From assembly GCA_021730635.1 (NCBI GenBank), contig JAJNNC010000010.1, positions 62,001 to 126,000 of the forward strand: a stretch of 64,000 nt of DNA, written 5' to 3'. The translations under genes and the position numbers were made by a program. The DNA comes from Catalimonadaceae bacterium JC749 (GTDB lineage Bacteria > Bacteroidota > Bacteroidia > Cytophagales > Cyclobacteriaceae). Under the pieces are notes generated by a model. The model saw only the letters and a program-made list of their open reading frames with translations, was not told the origin of the DNA and did no database searches. Of this stretch, positions 43,108 through 52,479 are shown one piece after another (within the stretch, counting starts at the first letter, position 1; each line of letters begins with the position of its first letter).

Positions 43108-43872
43108 ATGATCCAGCGCCTGTTTTATGCCTTTATGATAAGCTTTACACTCTGTTGGCCGGCCAGTGCCCAAAGCGATGATGTGAAAATTGCTGTAGCG
43201 GCTAACCTGTTGCCTGCTTTGCAAGAGATTGAGCAACTCTTTGAAAAGAAATATAATACTCAAATTACTCTCATTTCTGCTTCTTCCGGTAAGCTTACCG
43301 CTCAAATCCTGAATGGCGCTCCTTACGATATTTTTATTGCTGCCGATATGCAGTATCCTGAAAAAGTATATGAAGAGGGGCATGCCCAGAGCGACCCTGA
43401 AGTGCTGGTACAGGGTAAGCTGATTTTCTGGAGTAAACAAGAAATAAACGATGGTGCCATTGCTGACGCGCTGAAAAACAAGGGCGTAAAATCTATAGCC
43501 GTTGCCCAACCCGAACTGGCTCCCTATGGGAAAAGGGCTAAAGACTGGCTGGAAGAAAACCAGCTCTATCAGTCTGTTTCAGAAAAAATCGTTTTTGGTG
43601 AAAATGTAGGGCAGGTCAACCAATATATCAGGTCCGGCACGGTAGAGGCAGCCTTCACGGCCATTTCAGCCATGCATGCGCCGGAGCTGCAAAACACCGG
43701 CTATTGGTATCCCCTGGAAATCCGTTCCGGTGATGCTGACAGTTTAAATCATGGAATGGTTTTGCTCACCAACGCAGAATCTGAGCCGGAAGCTATCAAT
43801 CAATTCCTGGAATTCATAAATTCACCCGTGGCGGATGATGTTTTCCTGGAATTCGGATATGATGTACCTTAA
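43108..43872 (+). CDS. modA: Molybdate ABC transporter substrate-binding protein
   Basis: I use the ATG at 43108; a TTG at 43090 would add six residues before the signal peptide (ending ASAQS, residue 22). The mature protein shows ModA motifs: IAVAANLLPALQEIEQLFEK, SASSGKLTAQI with the oxyanion-binding Ser pair, and PYDIFIAADMQYPEKV. It binds molybdate or tungstate in the periplasm and passes it to ModB. It is the first gene of a tight modABC operon (6-nt gap to modB). Confidence 0.92.
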   Translation: MIQRLFYAFMISFTLCWPASAQSDDVKIAVAANLLPALQEIEQLFEKKYNTQITLISASSGKLTAQILNGAPYDIFIAADMQYPEKVYEEGHAQSDPEVLVQGKLIFWSKQEINDGAIADALKNKGVKSIAVAQPELAPYGKRAKDWLEENQLYQSVSEKIVFGENVGQVNQYIRSGTVEAAFTAISAMHAPELQNTGYWYPLEIRSGDADSLNHGMVLLTNAESEPEAINQFLEFINSPVADDVFLEFGYDVP

Positions 43873-43878
43873 TACTAT

Positions 43879-44553
43879 ATGGATTTTACGGCTGAACCTT
43901 TTTACCTGAGCTTTAAACTGGCTTTCATCACTACCCTTCTTCTCTTTATTTTAAGCATACCGCTGATCTACTTCATCTATTTTTACAGTGGAAAAGGGCG
44001 ACCTGTCTGGAAAGCCATTGTCAGCCTGCCTTTGGTATTACCGCCTACTGTCTTGGGCTATTACCTGTTGATATTATTCAACCCTGAGGGATGGGTCGGC
44101 CGCATGAGTGACCAGCTCTTTGGGCTTCGCCTGGTTTTCAGCTTTCCCGGGCTGGTCATCGGCTCATTGATTTTCAGTTTGCCTTTTATGATCAATCCTA
44201 TCCTTTCTGCCCTGGAAAACTTACCGCATACGTACCGGGAGGCGGCCTATACCCTGGGCAAATCGCACTGGAATACCTTACAACATGTTTTGTTACCCAA
44301 CATCAAACCTTCTATTCTGGTAGGGCTGGTCATGACATTTGCCCACACTATTGGAGAGTTTGGCGTGATCCTGATGATAGGGGGGAATATTCCGGGAGAA
44401 ACACGGGTGGCTTCCATTGCCATCTACAATGAAGTGGAAATGCTGCATTATGAAAATGCCAATAGATATGCCCTGGTACTCCTGCTATTTTCTTTTGCCG
44501 TCCTAATCATTGTTTATCTTTACCAGAACCGGCGTTCACAAGGAGTGATATGA
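43879..44553 (+). CDS. modB: Molybdate ABC transporter permease
   Basis: This 224-residue inner-membrane protein has about five to six hydrophobic segments. Visible ModB motifs are SLPLVLPPTVLGYYLLILF, the EAAYTLGKSHW permease loop that contacts the ATPase, and AHTIGEFGVILMIGGNIPGETR near the C-terminus. It is translationally coupled to modC by an ATGA overlap. Confidence 0.93.
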   Translation: MDFTAEPFYLSFKLAFITTLLLFILSIPLIYFIYFYSGKGRPVWKAIVSLPLVLPPTVLGYYLLILFNPEGWVGRMSDQLFGLRLVFSFPGLVIGSLIFSLPFMINPILSALENLPHTYREAAYTLGKSHWNTLQHVLLPNIKPSILVGLVMTFAHTIGEFGVILMIGGNIPGETRVASIAIYNEVEMLHYENANRYALVLLLFSFAVLIIVYLYQNRRSQGVI

Positions 44554-45434
44554 TCAGTATCAGGATAAAAAAAAGACTGCGTGGAGCAGAAGGAAAAATA
44601 CAGTTAGAGGCTGCCTTCACGGTGCAGGCATCAGCCATAGTGGCACTGATGGGGCCTTCCGGTGCCGGTAAAACCAGTATTCTGAAAATGGTGGCCGGGC
44701 TGATGACACCCGATGAAGGTATGATTGAGGTGGGTAATGAAAAATGGTTTGACAGTCAACAGAAAATATACCGCTTACCTCAAAAAAGGAGCATAGGCTT
44801 TGTATTTCAGGAGTATGCCCTTTTTCCCAATATGAGTATCCGGGAAAATCTTCAATATGCTTTGCACCGGCAGGAAAGCAGTAAAGTCATAGACGAGGTG
44901 TTGGAGGTGATGAACATCCGGAACCTGCAACACCAGCGGCCTGTCAGCCTCTCAGGCGGACAACAACAAAGAGTGGCTTTAGCCCGTGCTATCGTGCGGC
45001 GACCCCGGATTTTGTTGCTGGATGAACCTTTTGCCGCACTGGACAAAACCATGCGCCTGAAACTTCAGGAAGATCTACTCCGCCTGCACGAACGCTACAA
45101 TACCACGACCCTCATGGTCAGCCACGATGTGCTGGAAGTAGCCCGTATGGCAGACCAGGTGATGTTGCTTAACGATGGTCATATTGAAAGGTCAGGGACG
45201 CCACAGGAAGTGCTGCCTATGATGAAAAACCATCTGCTGGAAGGAGAGGTAATCGCTGTTGATGTACAGCAGGGTATTGTAACACTGGCCATTCCTCATG
45301 TGCTTAGCCAGATAAGGCTGACGACCGCTGAAGGGACTTCGTGGAAAAAAGGAGACTATATACAAGTGTCGGCGGAAAAAGTTCAGCTGCACCGAAATCT
45401 TCCGCCTGCAGCGCCACACAACAGCCCTGAGTAA
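44550..45434 (+). CDS. modC: Molybdate ABC transporter ATP-binding protein
   Basis: The 294-residue ATPase has Walker A MGPSGAGKTSILKMV (about 34-48), Q-loop VFQEYALFPN, signature SLSGGQQQRVALARAI, Walker B ILLLDEPFAALD and switch His in MVSHDVLEVARM. A single short TOBE-like domain occupies the last 60 residues, so it is shorter than E. coli ModC. It completes the modABC operon. No molybdenum-cofactor genes are in the window. Confidence 0.92.
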   Translation: MISIRIKKRLRGAEGKIQLEAAFTVQASAIVALMGPSGAGKTSILKMVAGLMTPDEGMIEVGNEKWFDSQQKIYRLPQKRSIGFVFQEYALFPNMSIRENLQYALHRQESSKVIDEVLEVMNIRNLQHQRPVSLSGGQQQRVALARAIVRRPRILLLDEPFAALDKTMRLKLQEDLLRLHERYNTTTLMVSHDVLEVARMADQVMLLNDGHIERSGTPQEVLPMMKNHLLEGEVIAVDVQQGIVTLAIPHVLSQIRLTTAEGTSWKKGDYIQVSAEKVQLHRNLPPAAPHNSPE

Positions 45435-45552
45435 ATACGTGAAGCCACTGCCTCGGAGTGGGCGCTCCTTGATTTTTTATTCACTCATTCTCCCATTTTC
45501 TTCACAATCGAAAAAAACTTATTAATTTACCTTCTCTAATCTAGCAACCCTT

Positions 45553-45810
45553 ATGGACAAAAAAAGAATGAAAGCCTACTGGAAGCGCAACTTAAACTAC
45601 CTGATGATCCTGTTATCCGTCTGGTTTCTGGTATCTTATGGTTGTGGCATTCTCTTTGCCGATACCCTCAACCAGATTCGCATAGCAGGCTTTAAGCTAG
45701 GCTTCTGGTTTGCCCAGCAGGGCTCCATTTATGCTTTTATCATCCTTATCTTTGTCTATGTAGGTTTGATGAACAAATTAGATAAGGAGTTTGATGTAGA
45801 TGAAGATTAG
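45553..45810 (+). CDS. DUF4212 protein, sodium/substrate symporter small subunit
   Basis: This 85-residue protein has two membrane helices (about 15-35 and 50-72) and the family opening AYWKRNLNYLMILLSVWFLVSYG, with FKLGFWFAQQGSIYAF in the middle. In most genomes it is followed by the large sodium:solute symporter subunit. Here that gene is missing: the next gene is on the other strand 40 bp away. It may pair with a large subunit encoded elsewhere or be a remnant. Confidence 0.85.
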   Translation: MDKKRMKAYWKRNLNYLMILLSVWFLVSYGCGILFADTLNQIRIAGFKLGFWFAQQGSIYAFIILIFVYVGLMNKLDKEFDVDED

Positions 45811-45849
45811 AAAGTTGTTACTTGTTCTTCACCAGGCCAGGGGTAGGTG

Positions 45850-46125
45850 TTACCTGCCTCCTACATTGCTCAACTGATACGTTTTACGAAAAGGATCGCC
45901 TAAAACCTCAATATCTCCCCGGATGGTAGATCCTTTCTTCAGGGAAGATACCTCATCAAAAGTGAAACTACGGATTTGCTGACCGGCAGATAAAAACTGT
46001 GGTCCCTCTCCCTTCTCAATCTGTAAGATCACCAGCTCGATCCAGGTTTTGTTTTGCACATCAGGGTCTGCCTGAATATCCATTACAGTAGCCTGTATGG
46101 TTGTTTTGTTGGGTTGTACCATCAT
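45850..46125 (-). CDS. Hypothetical protein, 91 residues
   Basis: This small soluble protein is beta-rich, with TIQATVMDIQADPDVQNKTW, VILQIEKGEG and STIRGDIEVLGDPFRKTY. The pattern resembles an OB-like or beta-barrel domain, but I recognise no named family. It has no signal peptide. It is on the same strand as the proline-rich protein (46183) and the M6 protease group, and may be in the same transcript. Confidence 0.55.
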   Translation of the reverse strand: MMVQPNKTTIQATVMDIQADPDVQNKTWIELVILQIEKGEGPQFLSAGQQIRSFTFDEVSSLKKGSTIRGDIEVLGDPFRKTYQLSNVGGR

Positions 46126-46182
46126 AGCAGAGATCGTCTTGTTATGATCGAAACTATTTTCCGGCAGAGAGAGTTTTCAATA

Positions 46183-46641
46183 CTACTTCTTCTTTGTTCG
46201 GGTTTTGCTGCTTCTGCTTCGGCTACTCGGTTTTTCTGCTTTACCGATTTCTTTATTCACCTGTTGGGCCAGGCTCGTACTATCTTTAGGAGTAGGATAT
46301 TTGCCTCCTTTAGACGCCTTTTCGGTGCCAGCCCTGCCAGGTTGGGGAAGGTCACCCTGAGTTTCCGGTGTCTGTGTTTTGGGTGAGGGTACGCCTGTCT
46401 GCTTCGTATTTTTTATGCCGGGACCAGGGGTTTCCGTATTGGCATGAGCAGCAATACCGGGCTTGAGTACCGGCGATGGTAAGGCAGACGAGTGAGTAGT
46501 ACTTTGCGGCGAAGGGAAAGCCTGTGTACTTTTTTCTTTGCCTGCCGAAGAGGTAGGGAAAGGCGTTTCCTGTATCGTTTCTATGTTTGCCTTTTGCCCT
46601 GCTCCGGTAGGGAGATTAATATTGATAGTAACCATAATCAT
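46183..46641 (-). CDS. Proline/serine-rich, probably disordered protein
   Basis: This is a 152-residue low-complexity protein rich in Pro, Ser, Thr and Lys, with repeated PSP/PGP-like turns and a basic end (RSRSSKTRTKKK). There is no signal peptide or membrane segment. The frame is free of stops in a region with ordinary codon use, and it lies 57 bp upstream of the next gene on the same strand, so it is probably real. Function unknown. Confidence 0.5.
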   Translation of the reverse strand: MIMVTININLPTGAGQKANIETIQETPFPTSSAGKEKSTQAFPSPQSTTHSSALPSPVLKPGIAAHANTETPGPGIKNTKQTGVPSPKTQTPETQGDLPQPGRAGTEKASKGGKYPTPKDSTSLAQQVNKEIGKAEKPSSRSRSSKTRTKKK

Positions 46642-46839
46642 TGATGTTTATGACTTCCGTGAATTTCACAAGAATCAATAGCTGAATAAAAAAGTTTGGA
46701 AAAAGAGACTGCCATGGGCAAGGCAGGGAGTGTTTAAAAGAAAACTATCATCCCTGTACGAAAACCTCATAAAGATTATTAACGAGGTTTTTCCGTCCTG
46801 CCTGGCCCATGACTTTGCCTATGGCTCAACCTGAAAACA

Positions 46840-47064
46840 TCAGTTGAGATAGACAATGGATATTTCATTGGTGGCATCATCGATCGTGCCGGTAATTGTT
46901 CTGCCATGGCTCTGGGCGGCACACAGCATCATAAAAACATTGGTGACACCATCTTCTGAGGTTCCCTGTATTTTTTTCCATCCCAGGGTATCTATTTCAG
47001 CCCAAGCATTTTTGCTATGAGGCGATACATAAGTTCTCAATACGTTTTTATTGGCGAAATCCAT
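46840..47064 (-). CDS. Free-standing copy of the M6 protease C-terminal domain
   Basis: This 74-residue protein aligns by eye along nearly its whole length with the last 75 residues of the protease encoded just upstream. Shared positions include SPHSKNxW, LGW(K/R)K, DG(V/I)T and LCxAQ. The gene follows the protease by 32 bp on the same strand. The module could bind a partner or regulate the protease as a free domain. I do not recognise a named family. Confidence 0.72.
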   Translation of the reverse strand: MDFANKNVLRTYVSPHSKNAWAEIDTLGWKKIQGTSEDGVTNVFMMLCAAQSHGRTITGTIDDATNEISIVYLN

Positions 47065-47096
47065 GGTAATATATGATTTAAGTGAATAAATATTGT

Positions 47097-48680
47097 TTAT
47101 GAAAGAGAGTAAGCCTGATAGATAAAGTTGCTGTCGGCATACACATTTACCAGTTTGTTGTTGACCTGTGCTTCGCAGAGTTGTATGTGCATACTGGTGA
47201 TTCCATCTGTGGAAAGTTGTTCTAGCTTTCTCCAGCCCAGGTCCTGAATATAAGACCAGACATTCTTACTGTGGGGCGAAGCAAAGGTCATGAGGACAGC
47301 TTTGTTGTTGTGCCAGCCTATAGCACTGACTCCCCCTGCATTTACTTTGGCCGTGATGGTATCACCACTGCGGGCAATGTCTGTAACAGAAATCTTGGAG
47401 TCGCTTCCGGCATAAGAATTACTGTTGGGGGTAGAGCTGGCTGTAAAGGTGGTGTTGCTGGCAGTAGGAAAAGCATCACCCGTGTCACCACTGTTGGCAT
47501 TAATATTCAGGTGACGCTGTCCGTCGGCCTGCTCTATATCTACCAGGTAATGGTTTTCGTCTGTATTACCCGACTTGGTTTCGTCTATATGTTCAATGAT
47601 AAGGCCTTCTCCGGGCAGGTGGGCATCAAAGCCTTCTTGCTGTCGGTTGGAAAGGAGAAAGTACTCTTGACTATTGACATCGCCGATGGGTATTTTGTAC
47701 ACGGAGCTCGGATCGGTCCGGTAGGAATTCAGGGTAATATTTTTTTCTTCGTTGAGAATGACCGTCGGGTTGATCCATCCGGCTTTGTATTTACACCAGG
47801 CAGTGGGATGTGCCGGTGTGATACCGCTGTTGTTCCAGCTGCCTCCAGCCATCAGATCCCAGCGGCCTGTGCCACGGGAAGAATAATCCGTATCATACAG
47901 ATCAGGCCAGCCCAGCAGCAGGTGGCCTAGTTCATGGGCCATCACCCCTACACGGCCGTTTTCCGGTGCCATAAAATAACGGTCAATCTTAACCCCATTC
48001 ACTGTTTTGGGAGCAATGTTCCATTTGTGTGACCATATGTCGTTGACATTACCACTTTCTTCTCCGCCGATACCGGCACAAATAATCACCAGTGCTTCCA
48101 CGAAGCCATCGCCATCATTATCATATTCGGCGAAGTTGACAAAGGGGCTGGCCAGATCAATGACATCTTCTACCAGTTTTTGCGCGTTCTTCGGGTAGGC
48201 ATTGAAACCATAGTTTCCGTCGGTATAAAAAGATTTAGGCTGGGGGGCACGAAACCAGCCACTGGTAGGGCCACCCTGTCCGGCAATACTACCGGTTACA
48301 TCGAGTTGGTTATAGGAAGCCTCTTTGTAAAAATCGCGCATACTGCCTGTGGCAAAGGTGCCTATGGAAAACAGCATATCCTGAAAGTGTGCCTGTGTTT
48401 CAGCGGCAGCCTTATCGGAAAAATCCACCAGTAAGACGATGGCTTTCCGGGTGCCAGTCACCGGCGCTCTTTCAAGAGAGGATTGAAAATTGTGAGCTCT
48501 GGTTTTTTTGGGTCGTGTAGAAATCAAGGTAAAAGTGCGCATATCCAGGATATCCACATCCTCTACCTTGTCCAGATTGGTTCCGTTTAAGAATTTTTGC
48601 TTTGACTTGACTATTTTTTCTTCGAGCTCAGGGGCTGGAGGCATAACACATAACTCACGGCAACATGTGTGTGTACTCAT
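47097..48680 (-). CDS. M6 family (immune-inhibitor-A-like) zinc metalloprotease
   Basis: This 527-residue protein has the M6 catalytic domain with zinc motif H249-E-L-G-H253 in GVMAHELGHLLLGWPDLYD, then RGTGRWDLMAGGSWNNSG. An upstream region (FSDKAAAETQAHFQDMLF and STGSMRDFYKEASY-like segments) is typical of the family. The C-terminal 75 residues form a separate module repeated in the next gene. Unusually no signal peptide is visible at the start (MSTHTCCRELCVMPPAPELE), so export would need another route or start. Function: probably proteolysis of an unknown target. Confidence 0.85.
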   Translation of the reverse strand: MSTHTCCRELCVMPPAPELEEKIVKSKQKFLNGTNLDKVEDVDILDMRTFTLISTRPKKTRAHNFQSSLERAPVTGTRKAIVLLVDFSDKAAAETQAHFQDMLFSIGTFATGSMRDFYKEASYNQLDVTGSIAGQGGPTSGWFRAPQPKSFYTDGNYGFNAYPKNAQKLVEDVIDLASPFVNFAEYDNDGDGFVEALVIICAGIGGEESGNVNDIWSHKWNIAPKTVNGVKIDRYFMAPENGRVGVMAHELGHLLLGWPDLYDTDYSSRGTGRWDLMAGGSWNNSGITPAHPTAWCKYKAGWINPTVILNEEKNITLNSYRTDPSSVYKIPIGDVNSQEYFLLSNRQQEGFDAHLPGEGLIIEHIDETKSGNTDENHYLVDIEQADGQRHLNINANSGDTGDAFPTASNTTFTASSTPNSNSYAGSDSKISVTDIARSGDTITAKVNAGGVSAIGWHNNKAVLMTFASPHSKNVWSYIQDLGWRKLEQLSTDGITSMHIQLCEAQVNNKLVNVYADSNFIYQAYSLS

Positions 48681-49047
48681 AAGTGTTTTATTTAAAGGTG
48701 AGCATTAATCTTTATGGGCAGCCCATTACCGCAGAAGGTAAAGCTGTTGTATTAGAGATACTACCTGCCAGTAGGAGAGCTGCTTTTGTAAGTTAGTAGT
48801 ACTGCTAGAAAGAAATGTAACCCTGGGTAAAAGAGATTTTCATCCTTTTTTCAAAACCTGCCTGTTAAACCGGGTCTGCTGTGATAAAATTAGTAAAAGG
48901 ATGGTAAAAAAAACAGATATTTCTGTAAATATTTCTCTTTTAACAGCTTTCTGACAAGAACCATCCCCTTTTTCCCGGTAGACGATTACAACCTTTTGTC
49001 TTCTTAATTCCTGGGAAAATTTGTATATTCATATTCAAAACAACCTA
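48681..49047. other. Intergenic gap with no recognised feature
   Basis: This 367-bp region lies between the divergent M6 protease and DinB genes. I see no coding frame with protein-like content, no RNA gene and no convincing TAnnTTTG promoter. The right end becomes AT-rich before the ATG at 49048. Confidence 0.4.
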
Positions 49048-49551
49048 ATGGAAACTACACCTAATCCGGAGTGCCAGAGAATCAAAGACATGCTGATTCG
49101 TGCTTATGAAGGGGAAGCCTGGCACGGCCCTTCCGTCAAAAGGGTACTGGCCGATATCAATGTGGATATTGCCTCCAATCGTCTCCCCGGTAGCCACAAC
49201 ATTACAGAAATGGTTCGGCATATGGTGGTGTGGCGTCAGTTTGTCATTGCCCGCCTGGAAGGGGATGGTGCCTATGATGTGATTGCCGATGAAAACTGGA
49301 CACATATTACTGAACTGCAGGCTTTTGCCTGGCTGGAAGCCACCGAAAAACTCGAGAACTGCCAACAACGACTGGTTACCCTGATCGACCAATTTCCGGA
49401 TGAGAGTTTGCAGAAAACTGTAGCCAACCGTCCCTACAATTACTACATATTACTGCATGGGATCATTCAACATGATCTCTATCATCTGGGGCAGATCGTT
49501 TTGCTAAAAAAACCGCAACTGTCGATCACGCCTCCCGGAAAAGCTGTCTGA
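49048..49551 (+). CDS. DinB family protein
   Basis: From the ATG at 49048 (a TTG at 49021 is in frame upstream) the protein has 167 residues. It has the DinB four-helix pattern: a first helix CQRIKDMLIRAYEGEAWHGPSVKRVL, ITEMVRHMVVWRQFVIARL, and the final IIQHDLYHLGQIVLLKK with metal-type His residues. It is a distant paralog of the DinB protein at 41493. Function unknown. Confidence 0.82.
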   Translation: METTPNPECQRIKDMLIRAYEGEAWHGPSVKRVLADINVDIASNRLPGSHNITEMVRHMVVWRQFVIARLEGDGAYDVIADENWTHITELQAFAWLEATEKLENCQQRLVTLIDQFPDESLQKTVANRPYNYYILLHGIIQHDLYHLGQIVLLKKPQLSITPPGKAV

Positions 49552-49577
49552 TGTTTTAGAAGGAGTGAATGGCATAC

Positions 49578-49608
49578 TTTGCTTCGGTTTTTACTATTTT
49601 TAGGTTTG
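49578..49608 (+). promoter_or_regulatory. Candidate Bacteroidota promoter for the GH97 gene
   Basis: TTTG (49578-49581), 19 nt, then TAGGTTTG (49601-49608) match the -33 and -7 consensus and spacing. Transcription would start near 49615, giving a leader of about 200 nt before the ATG at 49816. Confidence 0.5.
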
Positions 49609-49815
49609 TTCGTATCCTGGAGGATATAGCCCGCAAATACTAGATCAGCAGTGAAGCAGCATGGCTCATTGAATGAATCCATGATTACCTTACCATACAT
49701 TAGTTTTCCTTTCAGGTAGTCTTTATGGCAACTTATTACTTTTCCTGAAGCATAGAAGAGATTTTTATTCTCAAAATTCTTTACCTTTCCTCCTGATCCT
49801 ATTACTTTTTCGCAC

Positions 49816-51807
49816 ATGATTTTTCGCCTTTGCTTACTGCTCTCTTTTTTGCTGACACCTTTTCTCCTTTGCGCTCAACAAAGCTTTCAGGTGGCTTCTC
49901 CCAGTCAGGCCATCCAGGTGACTGTTGGCCTGTCGGATAGTATTTATTATGCTGTGGCTTTCCAGGGTGAGCCCATCCTCCACCCGTCTGCGCTGGCTTT
50001 GGTCACTGATGCACAGACCCTGGGAGCCAATCCCAGGTTGCTGAAAAAAGAAGAACGAAGCAGGGAGCAGCAAATTTCGCCGCCTGTTGCTGAAAAGAGG
50101 GCTGTCATAAAAGATCATTACAATGAGCTGGAGCTGTTTTTCAGAGGCCGATATTCACTGATTTTCCGGGTGTATGACGATGGCGTGGCTTACCGCTGGC
50201 ATACGAATCTCAAAGATACGCTGATCATTCAGCATGAAATAGCGCATTTTCATTTTGTCCGGAATGATACCATCTATTTCCCTGAACTTCAGTGCCAGCC
50301 GAGCGATAGTGCCGAATTCGACTGCTTTCATTCCAGCTTTGAAGAACTGTACAAGGTCGTTCCCATTGGCGAGATTCACAGCAGCCAGCGGGCTTTTTTG
50401 CCTGTACTCGTCGATGGAAAGAAACGGTATAAAATGCTGATCACTGAAGCTGATCTGACGGATTATCCGGGTATGTTTGTCAGCGGAACGGATGACAGTA
50501 CTTTCAGCCTGCGTGGTGAATTTGCACCCTACCCATTGCAGGAAAAGGCTTTTGGTGAATACACCCAGGATGTGGTGGTGAAAAGAGCAGAGTATATCGC
50601 CCGCACCTGGGGGCAGCGCATGTTTCCCTGGCGGGTGCTGATCATCACGCCCGATGAGCGCCTGCTACCGGAAACCGATATGGTGTACAGACTTTCAGCG
50701 GAGAACAAGGTAGGGGATATGTCCTGGTTCAAGCCTGGTAAAAGCACATCAGAGTGGATACTCGACAACAACATTTACGGGGTGGATTTCCGGGCAGGTT
50801 ACAACACCCGGACCTACCAATACTATATTGATTTTGCCCACCGTTTCGGACTGGAGTATGTACTGTTTGATGCCGGATGGTCTGCCGTGACCGATCTGTT
50901 TTCTATTACCCCGGCTATGGATATGGAATTTCTGACCCGGTATGCCCGGGAGAAGAAGGTAGGCCTGGTCTTGTGGACTTCCGCTTATGCCCTGCGTCGG
51001 CAGATGCAGCCTGCCCTGGATACATTGCAGGCATGGGGCATCAAAGGGATCATGGTAGACTTTATGAACCGGGATGACCAGCCGATGGTTAACTTCTATG
51101 AAAGCGTAGCCAGGGAAACAGCCAAACGGCACATCTTTGTAGACTTTCATGGCTCCTATAAACCCACCGGTCTCCGCCGGCAGTACCCCAACATTGTGAC
51201 CCGGGAAGGCGCCATTGTGCAGGAGTATTACAAGTGGGCTTCCGATGTGCTAACGCCAGAATACGAAGTCACTCTTCCTTTCATTCGCGGGGTGGCCGGA
51301 CCACTGGATTATGAGCCCGGCAATATGCTGAATGAAACTAAGGAAAACCACCACCCCATGTTTAACAAGCCTACCAGCCTGGGCACGCGTATTCATCAGC
51401 TGGCTATGTTTATCATCTATGAAAGTCCTTATGCCAAGATGGGGGGTAATCCTTCCGATTATCTGAGAGAGCCTGAGTATACGCAGTTTATGGTTAACAT
51501 TCCGACTGTCTGGAAAGAAACAAAAACGATAGAAGCGCAATTGGCCGATTATGTTGTGCTGCGCAGGGAAACGCTGGATGGTACGTTTTACATAGGCGCT
51601 ATGACAGACTGGACCCCCAGAGACTTCAGTATCAAACTAGATTTTCTGCCTGAAGGGCCGTTTCGTATAGATATCTATCAGGATGGCATCAATGCAGACC
51701 GCTACGCCAGCGATTACCAGCATATCCAAAAGACTGTGAGCAGAGAAGATACGCTGGAGATACACCTTGCCCCCGGTGGAGGCTGGGTAGCCCGGATTTA
51801 TCCGTAG
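49816..51807 (+). CDS. Glycoside hydrolase family 97 enzyme (alpha-glucosidase/galactosidase type)
   Basis: This 663-residue exported enzyme has a signal peptide ending LLCAQ (about residue 21), an N-terminal beta-sandwich (to about 270), a central (beta/alpha)8 barrel and a C-terminal beta domain. Barrel motifs are YVLFDAGWSAVTD, GIMVDFMNRDDQPMVNFY, FVDFHGSYKPTGLRRQYPN and a following REGAIVQEYYKW segment. GH97 enzymes act on alpha-glucosides or alpha-galactosides in the periplasm; I cannot tell retaining from inverting type. No SusCD pair or other carbohydrate genes are adjacent. Confidence 0.9.
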   Translation: MIFRLCLLLSFLLTPFLLCAQQSFQVASPSQAIQVTVGLSDSIYYAVAFQGEPILHPSALALVTDAQTLGANPRLLKKEERSREQQISPPVAEKRAVIKDHYNELELFFRGRYSLIFRVYDDGVAYRWHTNLKDTLIIQHEIAHFHFVRNDTIYFPELQCQPSDSAEFDCFHSSFEELYKVVPIGEIHSSQRAFLPVLVDGKKRYKMLITEADLTDYPGMFVSGTDDSTFSLRGEFAPYPLQEKAFGEYTQDVVVKRAEYIARTWGQRMFPWRVLIITPDERLLPETDMVYRLSAENKVGDMSWFKPGKSTSEWILDNNIYGVDFRAGYNTRTYQYYIDFAHRFGLEYVLFDAGWSAVTDLFSITPAMDMEFLTRYAREKKVGLVLWTSAYALRRQMQPALDTLQAWGIKGIMVDFMNRDDQPMVNFYESVARETAKRHIFVDFHGSYKPTGLRRQYPNIVTREGAIVQEYYKWASDVLTPEYEVTLPFIRGVAGPLDYEPGNMLNETKENHHPMFNKPTSLGTRIHQLAMFIIYESPYAKMGGNPSDYLREPEYTQFMVNIPTVWKETKTIEAQLADYVVLRRETLDGTFYIGAMTDWTPRDFSIKLDFLPEGPFRIDIYQDGINADRYASDYQHIQKTVSREDTLEIHLAPGGGWVARIYP

Positions 51808-52479
51808 TGATAAAGAAGAGACTGTTTTTCCGATAAAGTCAAAAGTGTCATGTTGCAGCTGGCTTGCCCTGAAAATGATGTTGTCAAAATGTTCATTTTA
51901 TAAACCCCCTTCTTTTTCAGGTTATATGCCCTCATCCCTCATCCTATGCTTTTGTTTACGTTACCACGCATAAAAATTTTGGAGTGCAGGAAAAATATTT
52001 CCAGCATACCATTCGTGAGGCAGAGGACCAGCCCTTCTTTAGGAATTTGCGAGAGTATTTTTGCACCTACACAGCGTCATGGGTAAGAAGGTAATAGGCA
52101 GTAATAGAGCAGGCCGGTAAATGAACAAAAAGAATGCGCTGATTTTCAGCTAATAAACAAGAAGATATGATTTGGTAGTAAAGATTTGCTTTGAATTTTT
52201 AAGTCAGTTCCTTAACTTCATCGTAGTTTGCTTTGGCAGACACACAGAAGTGTGAAAATTTCAAATAATTAAGCTATCGTATATAAACATTTTCCTTTTG
52301 GCATTGTAGTTAAAAACAGTTATTCTTAGTAATTCTATAAGGCAAAGCTAATACAGAAAATATCCCACGGGTTTTTCATACCGGATCATTCCATACTGTC
52401 CGTTGTACTGGGGTTCCTTGCAGACCGCAGTTCAGTGAGAAGTGTTTTCAAACGGAAGGATAGCCCGTGAAGAGAATTG
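51808..52479. other. Long intergenic region, mostly featureless
   Basis: This 670-bp region has no complete gene. The left third carries a coding-like stretch without a start (see 51930-52094). The right part, about 52140 to 52380, is AT-rich and may hold the promoter of the kinase at 52480, but no clear consensus is present. Confidence 0.35.
51930..52094 (+). pseudogene. Possible C-terminal gene remnant
   Basis: A frame reading FVYVTTHKNFGVQEKYFQ, then HTIREAEDQPFFRNLREYF and a stop at 52092-52094 has protein-like composition but lacks a start codon; an in-frame stop precedes it at 51876. I do not recognise the family. It may be the tail of a deleted gene or chance. Confidence 0.2.

Noticed and set aside
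47271-47930. 219-codon plus-strand frame inside the M6 protease gene
   Set aside because: It lies opposite the zinc-protease coding sequence and has no recognisable domain.
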